This document shows, one piece after another, positions 17,086 through 24,225 of a DNA stretch of 64,000 bases (positions within the stretch are counted from its first letter, which is position 1; each line of letters starts with the position of its first letter). Below the pieces are notes generated by a model. That model saw only the letters and a list, made by a program, of their open reading frames with translations, had not been told where the DNA came from and did no database searches. Source of the DNA: Acidobacteriaceae bacterium (GTDB lineage Bacteria > Acidobacteriota > Terriglobia > Terriglobales > Acidobacteriaceae); assembly GCA_030041435.1 (NCBI GenBank), contig JASHNW010000056.1, forward strand, positions 62,001-126,000, in the 5' to 3' direction. The translations under genes were made by a program, and so were the position numbers.

Positions 17086-18084
17086 TTATGCCGGCTCGGG
17101 AGATGTGCTTTCCTCCACAACGGAGTTGGGATCCGGGCCGCCGGTGCGCTGCATGAGGAATTCGATGTCGAATCCCTCGTGCCGCACGCGTTCGTCGAAA
17201 TAGAAGAGGCACAGCGCGATGGCCAGCACCGGGCCGATGAGCAGCCGGCTGAAGAACGATCCGGCCAGGGTGCCCATCTGCAGGACGTAGCGTTCCATGC
17301 CCTGCGCACGCATGGTGAGGAACAAGAGCGGCGACAGCGCTATGCCCACGATCGTGCTCATCGCGAAGACCAGCAGCCCGGCTACAAGAATGCGTCCTTT
17401 ACGCTCGACAAGCAGAGCGATACTGCGGCGCACCGCGGCATTGGGGCCCAGCGATTCGATCACCGAGGCGGGAACGGCGAGCGATACGCGGATAGCCGCA
17501 TACACGGCGTACACCAGCGTAGCGATGGCCAGCAGCGCAATGACTCCGGAACCAATCGAGAGCGCGAGGCTGGGATGCTTCGCGTTGATGAGAATCAAGG
17601 TGAACATTGCTCCAAATGCAATGCCCGGCAGCCAGCAGACGCTCCAGTACTGGCGCAGCGTAACCAGCACGTAGCGCAACCAGTGAGCGATCGCCGCTTT
17701 CCATGCGCTGCGCAGCGCGGCTGCTTTGCCCAGATAGATTTCCGCGACGGCCCAGGTGGTGGCCGCCTGGGTAATGCCATACAGCGCGTAATAAACGATG
17801 AACGTGAGAAACCGCGTGGTGTAAGTCGCCCACGGATGGATGGTGACAGGAACATGTAACTTCCCCACCACCCGTTCGCCCTGCATGGTGAGCACCTGGA
17901 TGGCGCCGGAGACAAAGCTGATGGCCGCAGGCAGCGCTGCGAGGCTGGCGAACAGGGCAAATCGCGACCGGTACAGCTGGAAGGTGCGATCGAGCACTTC
18001 ACCGGTGCTCAGGGGTCTCAGGTCGTAGCCGGCACTGGTTTGCGCGAAGCTCTCCGGTGCTGTCCAGCTTTGGCCGCTCGCCAT
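17086..18084 (-). CDS. Multi-pass membrane protein of the MoxR cluster
   Basis: A 332-residue protein with about six hydrophobic segments. The N-terminal phrase RPLSTGEVLDRTFQLYRSRF resembles a class of bacterial membrane proteins related to the membrane domain of glycerophosphodiesterases. No catalytic motif was seen. It is the first gene of the minus-strand run that continues through DUF4129, DUF4350, MoxR and DUF58, so it probably works with them in the envelope. A specific function cannot be assigned. Confidence 0.75.
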   Translation of the reverse strand: MASGQSWTAPESFAQTSAGYDLRPLSTGEVLDRTFQLYRSRFALFASLAALPAAISFVSGAIQVLTMQGERVVGKLHVPVTIHPWATYTTRFLTFIVYYALYGITQAATTWAVAEIYLGKAAALRSAWKAAIAHWLRYVLVTLRQYWSVCWLPGIAFGAMFTLILINAKHPSLALSIGSGVIALLAIATLVYAVYAAIRVSLAVPASVIESLGPNAAVRRSIALLVERKGRILVAGLLVFAMSTIVGIALSPLLFLTMRAQGMERYVLQMGTLAGSFFSRLLIGPVLAIALCLFYFDERVRHEGFDIEFLMQRTGGPDPNSVVEESTSPEPA

Positions 18085-18248
18085 GCCGATGTCTCCGCGG
18101 TGAGGGCCATCGTAGCACAGGGCAGAGGAGAAAAAAACGGAGATTTACCGCTGTCTGCAGCGTCACTGCGGGTACGGTTCAGGGGCCCGGCGAAGACGCT
18201 CGATGGGCGGATAGGCAGCGGCGTACCTGAGTTCCGATTGTAGAGAAT

Positions 18249-19676
18249 TCAGCTTTCTTCTGCGCCTACTGCGCGGCGCTTACGCTGGGCGATGGAAAAG
18301 ACGATCGCCCCCGACCCAATCAACGCAGCAGTGGAAACGAGGACCTTGGCCACAGCCAGCGGCTTGTTCGGCTCTTCATCGGCCGGGATGATCGAGAGCA
18401 GGATGGTGAACGCGGTGCTCAGGAAGCCGATCGCGGCCAGCGCGATCGCGGCGCGCGGTCCACCCGGGACACGCCGCACCTCCGCGGACACCGGCCGGCT
18501 CTGCACCCGGATCATCGCGGCAAAGAGAAACAGAAACGGCAAAAACGTCGTCACGATGGCCATGCTCACCAGCACGTCGTATGCGCCGCGCACCGTGGTG
18601 CCCGCCTGGCCGAGCGCGGCGACGAGCATTCCGGAGAGCCCGTAAACGGCGATCGCTACCCATGGCGTGTGGAAGCGCGGATGCACGCGCCCGAAGACGG
18701 GAGGCAGATATCGATCGATGCCTGCGACAAAGGGCAGGCGCGAAGTGGCGGAGAGATACGCGGCGGCTCCGCCGATGGCGTTCAGCGCGAGCAGCGCAGC
18801 CATTGCCACCACCAGCGGCCACGGCAGCCCGAGCCGCGCGCACAGGGTGGCCGCTCCGCGCATGAAGCCATCCACTCCGGAAACTTCGCCGGGAGTCAGC
18901 GCGACCAGCAGCGCCGCCGTTCCTGCCAGGTAACAAACGGCCAGCGTCAAGCCCGAGGCCAGCAGCGCGAGGGGAATGGTGCGCCGCGGGTTCTCGATCT
19001 CGTCGCCCATGAACGATCCCGTCTCCGTGCCGCTGAACGCGAAAAAAATGGTGGAGAGAAAGATGGCATTTCTGAGCGACGGGCGGGGAATCAGAGCGGC
19101 AGCATGGAAATGCGTAGCGGGTCCGAACCGCGCAGCGCACACGCCAGCCAGGGCCACCAGCACCACAATCGAGATCCAGCTTGCCGTGGAACAGATGTTG
19201 TTGAGCCATTTGCCGGCGTCGAGGCCGACAATATTCACCAGCATGATGATGGCCAGCCAGACCACCGCAAAGGTCATGAAGTACGCGGGACTCGTGGCCA
19301 GAGAGTGGCCCTTTTCACCCGCGGCAAACAGAATTGAGCCCGCGCCGAAGTACAGGATCGACGGAAAGTAGGGCAGATTCGACATCCAGTACATCCACGC
19401 CGTAATAAAGCCGGGGAAATTGCCAAAGGCTTCGCGGGTCCAGATATATAAGCCACCTTCCTGCGGATAGCGCGACGAAAGCTCCATCACGCTCGCAGCC
19501 ATAGGAAGAAAGAATCCTGCGAGGGCGGTGACCCACACCACAAGCGTGCCCGGGCCGGCCGCTGCCGCCGTGGCCACCCAGCGAATGCTCAGCGCCGATG
19601 CCAGGTAGAGCAGTGTGAGGTCGCGGAAGCGCAGCGCGCGTTTCAGCCGCGGCTGGTCGAGCGCGACGTCAGCCAT
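18249..19676 (-). CDS. APC-family amino acid permease
   Basis: This 475-residue transporter has about 12 membrane segments. Motifs of the AGT/glutamate-GABA antiporter branch are visible: SSRYPQEGGLYIWTREAFG, and GTETGSFMGDEIENPRRTIP in the TM6 region. It would import or exchange an amino acid across the inner membrane; the substrate is not predictable. Start ATG 19676 overlaps the 3' end of the oxidoreductase gene by 8 bp, so the two are probably an operon. Confidence 0.92.
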   Translation of the reverse strand: MADVALDQPRLKRALRFRDLTLLYLASALSIRWVATAAAAGPGTLVVWVTALAGFFLPMAASVMELSSRYPQEGGLYIWTREAFGNFPGFITAWMYWMSNLPYFPSILYFGAGSILFAAGEKGHSLATSPAYFMTFAVVWLAIIMLVNIVGLDAGKWLNNICSTASWISIVVLVALAGVCAARFGPATHFHAAALIPRPSLRNAIFLSTIFFAFSGTETGSFMGDEIENPRRTIPLALLASGLTLAVCYLAGTAALLVALTPGEVSGVDGFMRGAATLCARLGLPWPLVVAMAALLALNAIGGAAAYLSATSRLPFVAGIDRYLPPVFGRVHPRFHTPWVAIAVYGLSGMLVAALGQAGTTVRGAYDVLVSMAIVTTFLPFLFLFAAMIRVQSRPVSAEVRRVPGGPRAAIALAAIGFLSTAFTILLSIIPADEEPNKPLAVAKVLVSTAALIGSGAIVFSIAQRKRRAVGAEES

Positions 19677-21450
19677 GAACGGAGATTCCCAGATCGCGCA
19701 GGATCGCCATGGCGGCGTTGCGTCCGTTGATGCCGATGACGCTGCCGCCCGGGTGGGTGCAGGCTCCGCAGAGATACATGCCCTCCATGGGTGTGCGGGC
19801 CGCGAGGCGCCTCGAACCCATGTATGCGGGCAGGCATTCGCCCTGGAAAATGTGGCCGCCGGTGAGGCCCACTTTTTTTTCGATGTCCGGAGGGCCCAGC
19901 ACCTGCGCGTCGATGACAGCCGCGTCGATGTTCGAGCAGAAGCGCCCGAGGGACTGGAGCGCGAGGCGGCGCACTTCGTCGCGGCGCGTCTCCCAGTCGC
20001 CCTGCGCAAACTTGTACGGGACGTACTGCGCGAAGACGCTCATGGTGTGTTGGCCCGGCGGCACGACGCTGGGGTCGTGCACGCTCTGGAAATACAGCTC
20101 GCACCAGAGAAAATCGGGCAACTGGCCGCGGCGGGCGGCGGAGAAGCCGGTCTTCCACTCGGATTTTGTCAGCGGCGCATTGATCTGCCCGTAGTGGTGC
20201 GGCTCGTTCGTGCCCGGGCGCGCGGTGAAGCTGGGCAACTCCGCCAGCAGCACGTTGAGCTTGACCGTGCATCCTTCGATGGGAATGTTCTCCACGCGCG
20301 CTCGCCATGCTGAGTCCGCAGCCGAGCCGAGCAGGCGCAGCGTGACGCGCGGATCGGCATTCGAGACGACGACGGGCGCGGCGATGCGCTCGCCGCCTTC
20401 GAGCAGAACACCCTCGCCAGGCAGAATCTGCGCAACGGAGATACCGGCTGCGACAACAGCGCCAGCCTCGCGCGCGGCATCGCAGAAATAGAACGAAACC
20501 ATGCCCATGCCGCCCTGCACGTATCCCCACATGCCGGGCATGCCGCCCAGCCGGCCGGACGCATGGTGAAAGCGGATCGAAGCAGTGCCGGGTTGGAACG
20601 GGCTGGCATTGGTGCCGATGACGCCCTGGCCCAGGCACGCAGTCTGAAGACGCTCGTCCTCCAGATAGTGCTCGACAAATTCGGCCATCGACCAGTCGAA
20701 GAGCAAGTGGCGCGCGTCTTCGTCGTAGCCGAGACGCGCGTCGATCACCTCGGGTGTGGGCGCATCGCCAATCCAGCAGTCCCCGTCGCCCGGCGGCCGC
20801 AGCGCATCGCGCAGGCGGCGCAAACAATCGTTCATCGCGCGCCAGCCGCCTGCATCGCGCGGCGAGAAGCGGCGCACCTCCGCTTCGCAGGCATCGTCGT
20901 CGTCCCACAACTGAATGCTCGAGCCATCGAGCATGGGGACGAAGAGGCCGTTGACAGCAGGCGTCCAGCGATAGCCGCGCGCGGGAAGGTTCAGTTCTTC
21001 GACGACCTTCGGGTGCAGCAGACCGGCAAGATAGGCGCAGGGCGACATGCGCACGCCGGGAAAGGGCTCTTCGATGGTGCAGGCTCCGCCAACGCGGGCG
21101 CGGCTTTCGAGCACCAGCACGCGCTGGCTGGCGCGCGCAAGATACGCCGCGCAGGCGAGGCCGTTGTGACCTGCGCCCACGATAATCACGTCCCAGGAGC
21201 GGGCAGCGAGTTCGCGAACGGGCGCAGGCAGCCCGATCTCTCCAAGCACAGCGGCTGTCGGCGAAAGGGCGGGGTACGCCAGAAGACTCCTCCCTGCAGC
21301 GATGATTCTGCCAGTATCCACGCGCGCAGCGGAATGCGAAAGAGAAAACAGGGGCCGACTTCGGCTATCGCCCGCGCTGGATTCGCTTAGCCTGCACTGC
21401 AGTGGATTGGTCGCGCGCCGCGCGGAGGAGAAAAGATCGGCAGGTGTCAT
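19669..21450 (-). CDS. FAD-dependent oxidoreductase, PYROXD2/phytoene-desaturase-like
   Basis: An FAD-binding GXGXXG motif (VIIVGAGHNGLACAAYLARA) and the C-terminal FAD site (MYLCGACTHPGGSVIGINGRNAA) mark the NAD(P)/FAD amine-oxidase-like group close to human PYROXD2 and bacterial CrtI relatives. No phytoene synthase or other carotenoid gene is nearby, so carotenoid desaturation is unlikely. Co-transcription with an amino acid permease suggests a small amine or amino-acid substrate; this is inference. The start is uncertain: ATG 21450 leaves about 85 residues before the FAD motif, while GTG 21249 would leave about 20. Confidence 0.8.
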   Translation of the reverse strand: MTPADLFSSARRATNPLQCRLSESSAGDSRSRPLFSLSHSAARVDTGRIIAAGRSLLAYPALSPTAAVLGEIGLPAPVRELAARSWDVIIVGAGHNGLACAAYLARASQRVLVLESRARVGGACTIEEPFPGVRMSPCAYLAGLLHPKVVEELNLPARGYRWTPAVNGLFVPMLDGSSIQLWDDDDACEAEVRRFSPRDAGGWRAMNDCLRRLRDALRPPGDGDCWIGDAPTPEVIDARLGYDEDARHLLFDWSMAEFVEHYLEDERLQTACLGQGVIGTNASPFQPGTASIRFHHASGRLGGMPGMWGYVQGGMGMVSFYFCDAAREAGAVVAAGISVAQILPGEGVLLEGGERIAAPVVVSNADPRVTLRLLGSAADSAWRARVENIPIEGCTVKLNVLLAELPSFTARPGTNEPHHYGQINAPLTKSEWKTGFSAARRGQLPDFLWCELYFQSVHDPSVVPPGQHTMSVFAQYVPYKFAQGDWETRRDEVRRLALQSLGRFCSNIDAAVIDAQVLGPPDIEKKVGLTGGHIFQGECLPAYMGSRRLAARTPMEGMYLCGACTHPGGSVIGINGRNAAMAILRDLGISVHG

Positions 21451-21488
21451 CCCCTAAGCGGGTGATATGCCGGGACAGGCTCCGGCGA

Positions 21489-21507
21489 TACAATCCTCGC
21501 GAGGATT
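21489..21507 (+). promoter_or_regulatory. Putative -10 box with overlapping 16-bp perfect palindrome
   Basis: TACAAT (21489-21494) is a good -10 match, although no good -35 is seen. It overlaps the perfect palindrome AATCCTCGCGAGGATT at 21492-21507, placed where a repressor would block transcription start. The small basic secreted protein gene starts 18 bp further on. Confidence 0.4.
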
Positions 21508-21525
21508 CCTGCGGAAGGGGAGTTT

Positions 21526-21768
21526 GTGAAGAGAGTTTCAGCATTTCTGTTGCTTGCCGTGTTTGGATTGGCAATTCCCCTTTCCGTCTCCGCTCAGGAC
21601 GACAACAATGCTGCACGCATTGCGTCGCAGAAACACGATGCAAAGCGCTCGCGCAAAGAAGCGAAGGCCCGCAGAAAAGCTATGAAGAAAGCGCGCAGGG
21701 AGATGGGCAAGACGGCGAAGATTCGCGTGCACCATCAGACTGCCAGCAGCGGGTTTCCTCCGACATAA
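21526..21768 (+). CDS. Small secreted Lys/Arg-rich protein
   Basis: An 80-residue product. A signal peptide (FLLLAVFGLAIPLSVSAQ) leaves a mature chain of about 55 residues dominated by Lys, Arg and Ala (SRKEAKARRKAMKKARREMG). GTG 21526 is supported by GGAAGGGGAG upstream. No known domain is recognised. A strongly cationic secreted peptide could bind the envelope, nucleic acid or anionic polymer; this is speculation. A palindrome overlaps its putative promoter and a hairpin follows the gene. Confidence 0.7.
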   Translation: MKRVSAFLLLAVFGLAIPLSVSAQDDNNAARIASQKHDAKRSRKEAKARRKAMKKARREMGKTAKIRVHHQTASSGFPPT

Positions 21769-21793
21769 CGCCCGTGCCAGATGAACAGTCGAG

Positions 21794-21813
21794 GGCCTGC
21801 CGAAGGTCAGGCC
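21794..21813. terminator. GC-rich hairpin between convergent genes
   Basis: GGCCTG pairs with CAGGCC across an 8-nt loop and is followed by TTAT on the plus strand. It lies between the small basic protein gene and the 3' end of the convergent DUF4231 gene, so it may stop transcripts from both sides. No long U tract is present. Confidence 0.45.
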
Positions 21814-21823
21814 TTATCGCAGC

Positions 21824-22282
21824 TCAGGTCCGGCCTGCGGCCACCTTGTCCGGTTGCTGCTGGATGGAGCTCCACTGGGCGTGCTCCTGCGAAACCAGCG
21901 ATTCGACCCTTTCGGCGAGCATAGCGTGCGGGTCGGACGCGGAGGAGTAGGGTCCGGCTTTGCCCAGGTAGAGATACTTCTCATGCCGCAGCGCCTCGCA
22001 GGTGGAGCGGTACGTGTTCCAGAGCTGCTGGTACTGGTTGAGGTGCAGGATGCCTTCGAGGATGGTGATCAGCACGCCGAGCCCGGCAGTCACCAGCTTG
22101 TCGTGCGGGAAGGACAGACCGGCGAGAAACGGAATCAGCGCGGCACTGAGAATCTCAACGATCTTCACACGCTTGAAGATGTGCTGCGCGGACCGGCTTT
22201 TGCGGTCGTACCAGCCAATCTGATCCTCGAGCCGGGCAATGACAGGGTCATTGGTGGAAAAGGGTTCCGGCATTTCCGGCAT
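21824..22282 (-). CDS. DUF4231 (SLATT-like) two-TM membrane protein
   Basis: 152 residues from ATG 22282, which has AGGAG 9-11 nt upstream; ATG 22309 is an alternative. Two membrane helices lie at about 41-57 and 63-80, joined by a short loop. The conserved WYD (24-26) precedes TM1, and YRSTCEALRHEKYLY follows TM2, as in DUF4231. That family resembles the SLATT class of two-helix effectors described in bacterial conflict systems, which are thought to act as pores or channels. It lies 56 bp downstream of a lysozyme gene on the same strand and opposite a TIR gene. Confidence 0.8.
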   Translation of the reverse strand: MPEMPEPFSTNDPVIARLEDQIGWYDRKSRSAQHIFKRVKIVEILSAALIPFLAGLSFPHDKLVTAGLGVLITILEGILHLNQYQQLWNTYRSTCEALRHEKYLYLGKAGPYSSASDPHAMLAERVESLVSQEHAQWSSIQQQPDKVAAGRT

Positions 22283-22338
22283 CGCAGAGCTCTCCTGGAA
22301 GGACTGCACGCACTATACAGCCTGAGTTGGGAACCGGA

Positions 22339-22806
22339 CTATGCCGATTGCGGCGCAGTGCCGCCGGTTTCGAAGAGCGCGGTCTCAGCCTGACGCCGGC
22401 GCAGCAACCCGGCGACCACCGCGCCACCGGCATGATCCCACAGGTCGAACTGCGCGGCCGCCGCTGTGAAGTTGGCAGCGTTCAGATCGCGCAGCAGAGT
22501 GGAGCTCTGGAATGTGCCGGCGCCGAGATTGAAGACGAAATCGACAAGAGCGTCGAACTCATTCTGGCTGAGCTGCACTGTGACGCAATTGTTGACACAA
22601 GCGGCCGCGGACCCCACGTCCTGTGCGAGAAGAGCCTGTGCCTGCTCCTGCGTGATGGTCAGTCCGGGGACGACATCAGGTCCGGTGTGCCCGTAGCCGA
22701 TGGTCCAGACGCCTACCTGGTCCTGGTAGGCGGTCAACTCGCAACCTTCGAATTGTTCCGTCAGGCTCAGGCCGTTTCCGCTGTAAGTGAAGTTATTAGC
22801 ACCCAT
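22339..22806 (-). CDS. T4-type lysozyme (glycoside hydrolase family 24)
   Basis: A 155-residue muramidase that would cut peptidoglycan. The T4 lysozyme triad spacing is exact: E20 (FEG), D29 (YQD) and T35 (WTIGYGHTG), matching E11-D20-T26. It has no signal peptide or TM helix, so like a phage endolysin it would need help to cross the membrane. No phage structural gene is nearby. It is followed on the same strand by the two-TM DUF4231 gene and diverges from a TIR gene. GGAGG lies about 11 nt before the start. Confidence 0.9.
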   Translation of the reverse strand: MGANNFTYSGNGLSLTEQFEGCELTAYQDQVGVWTIGYGHTGPDVVPGLTITQEQAQALLAQDVGSAAACVNNCVTVQLSQNEFDALVDFVFNLGAGTFQSSTLLRDLNAANFTAAAAQFDLWDHAGGAVVAGLLRRRQAETALFETGGTAPQSA

Positions 22807-22857
22807 GCGCGCAAGTTCCTCCGCGTCTGCCCGAGTTCAACTTCGCCGGTGGACGCC

Positions 22858-22887
22858 ATCTTGTCACCGCGGGGATTGTTCGGTCAA
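22858..22887 (-). promoter_or_regulatory. Possible promoter for the lysozyme-DUF4231 pair
   Basis: On the minus strand TTGACC (22887-22882) and CAAGAT (22863-22858) are separated by 18 bp. The -35 is good and the -10 is poor. It lies about 50 bp upstream of the lysozyme start. Confidence 0.3.
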
Positions 22888-22920
22888 ATACCGGCCTGGC
22901 GACTGGAGGCGCGATCGGTG

Positions 22921-22949
22921 TTGCTCATTCGCGGACTTCCGCCTATGCT
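22921..22949 (+). promoter_or_regulatory. Possible promoter for the TIR gene
   Basis: TTGCTC (22921-22926) and TATGCT (22944-22949) are spaced 17 bp, a modest sigma-70-type match. The TIR start codon lies 45 bp downstream of the -10. Confidence 0.35.
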
Positions 22950-22962
22950 GGCATCGACTCAA

Positions 22963-22982
22963 AAACAGTAAATTTGCTGTTT
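22963..22982 (+). promoter_or_regulatory. AAACAG-N8-CTGTTT dyad ahead of the TIR gene
   Basis: Perfect 6-bp arms (22963-22968 and 22977-22982) surround an AT-rich 8-bp centre. The dyad ends 2 bp before the GGAGG ribosome binding site (22985-22989) and lies downstream of the putative -10. This position suits a repressor site or an RNA hairpin that limits translation. Confidence 0.4.
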
Positions 22983-22993
22983 GCGGAGGCCGG

Positions 22994-24106
22994 ATGGGCC
23001 GCGCGATCTTCATCAGCTATCGCCGAGACGACTCGGAGGGCGAAGCCGGGCGGCTGTTCGACGACCTGGTCCGGGCGTACGGGGAAAACTCCGTCTTTAT
23101 GGACGTGGCCGGGATCAACCCCGGCATGGATTTTCGCAAGGCGATCGACGACAATGTCGCTACCTGCGGGGTGCTGCTGGCCATCATCGGGCAGCAGTGG
23201 GGGACCATTGCCAACAACTCCGGGCAACGCCGCCTGGACGACGAGAACGACTTTGTGCGGCTGGAAGTGGCCTCGGCGCTGAAGCGCGATATCCCGGTGA
23301 TTCCGGTGTTGGTGCACGATGCAAAAATGCCGAGACCGGACGAACTGCCGGATAACCTGAAAAACCTGGCGTACCGGAACAGCGTGGAGCTAACCCATGC
23401 GCGCTGGAATTCCGATGTGCAACTGCTGACCAAAGCCCTGGCGCAATATGTCTCGGCATCGAGCGCGACGGGCACAGAGCCGATCCACGCCACTGTGCCC
23501 GTGCAGCTTCCTCCGGCCAATGCTCCTGAGGCAAAGGAGTCTGCTGCGAAATCATCGAAGACGCCATTGATTGCAGGGATTTCGGTGGTGGTGCTGCTGC
23601 TGATTGCCGCGGTGGTGTTCTTTGGCATGCATCGATCGGGGACGACAGGTGGAAATGCACCGGCGACCACGGCACCGGTGACATCGTCAGGGGAGGGCAC
23701 GCCTTCAGGGCCGGTGTCTTCAGGGGGGTCAAGTCCTGCTCCGCTCGGCGCTGATACGCTGGTGGGGGCCTGGACCAATTCCGATACGACGGGGCTCAAT
23801 GGACTGAAAAGGCTGGAAATCACGGATGAGGCAGATCGGTTGACCGTGCATGCCTGGGCGCAATGCCAGCCCGTCGACTGCGACTGGGGCGCGGAACCCG
23901 CCACGTTCGACGGACAAAAAGCGACTGCCGTCTGGAACCTGACCCAGGAGAAAAAGAAGCAGAAGGAGGCGCGGGCCGAGGAGGAGGCACGGGTAGCGAC
24001 CGTGACGATGGTTCCGGCCAGGGGAATGCTGCACGTCACCATTGCCAACAGGTATTCCACGCTGAAGCCCAACGAGCGACAGTTCGATTTTGTGAGGGCG
24101 CAATAA
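22994..24106 (+). CDS. TIR-domain transmembrane protein with a C-terminal extracytoplasmic domain
   Basis: 370 residues from ATG 22994, with GGAGG 4 nt upstream. Residues 3-150 are a bacterial TIR domain: AIFISYRRDDSEGEAGRLFD, FMDVAGINPGMDF, and DENDFVRLEVASAL with Glu91 as the likely NADase catalytic residue. A Pro/Ala-rich linker leads to a membrane helix at about 191-212, then a Gly/Ser/Thr-rich linker. A C-terminal domain (about 255-370) contains HAWAQCQPVDCDWG. The predicted topology puts TIR in the cytoplasm and the DCDWG-type domain outside. TIR proteins in bacteria often cleave NAD+ in immunity. It diverges from lysozyme and DUF4231 genes and lies beside tRNA-Arg. Confidence 0.88.
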   Translation: MGRAIFISYRRDDSEGEAGRLFDDLVRAYGENSVFMDVAGINPGMDFRKAIDDNVATCGVLLAIIGQQWGTIANNSGQRRLDDENDFVRLEVASALKRDIPVIPVLVHDAKMPRPDELPDNLKNLAYRNSVELTHARWNSDVQLLTKALAQYVSASSATGTEPIHATVPVQLPPANAPEAKESAAKSSKTPLIAGISVVVLLLIAAVVFFGMHRSGTTGGNAPATTAPVTSSGEGTPSGPVSSGGSSPAPLGADTLVGAWTNSDTTGLNGLKRLEITDEADRLTVHAWAQCQPVDCDWGAEPATFDGQKATAVWNLTQEKKKQKEARAEEEARVATVTMVPARGMLHVTIANRYSTLKPNERQFDFVRAQ

Positions 24107-24148
24107 AGGCAGGTCTTGCTTTGGCGCCTGCGCTGCGGATTGGCTGGA

Positions 24149-24225
24149 TGGCGCGCCCGGAGAGATTCGAACTCCCGACCTGATGCTCCGGAGGCATCCG
24201 CTCTATCCAGCTGAGCTACGGGCGC
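24149..24225 (-). tRNA. tRNA-Arg (anticodon CCG)
   Basis: A complete cloverleaf is read on the minus strand: acceptor GCGCCCG/CGGGCGC, D arm GCUC/GAGC, anticodon loop CUCCGGA with CCG at positions 34-36, T loop UUCGAAU, and an encoded CCA at 24151-24149. Its first 23 nt overlap the 3' end of mmuM on the same strand. Confidence 0.97.

Noticed and set aside
19669-21450. Carotenoid phytoene desaturase
   Set aside because: No crtB, crtE or other carotenoid gene is nearby and the protein is closer to the PYROXD2 group, with a permease as partner.
22963-22982. LexA (SOS) box ahead of the TIR gene
   Set aside because: The arms are ACAG-N8-CTGT, the reverse orientation of the known CTGT-N8-ACAG site.
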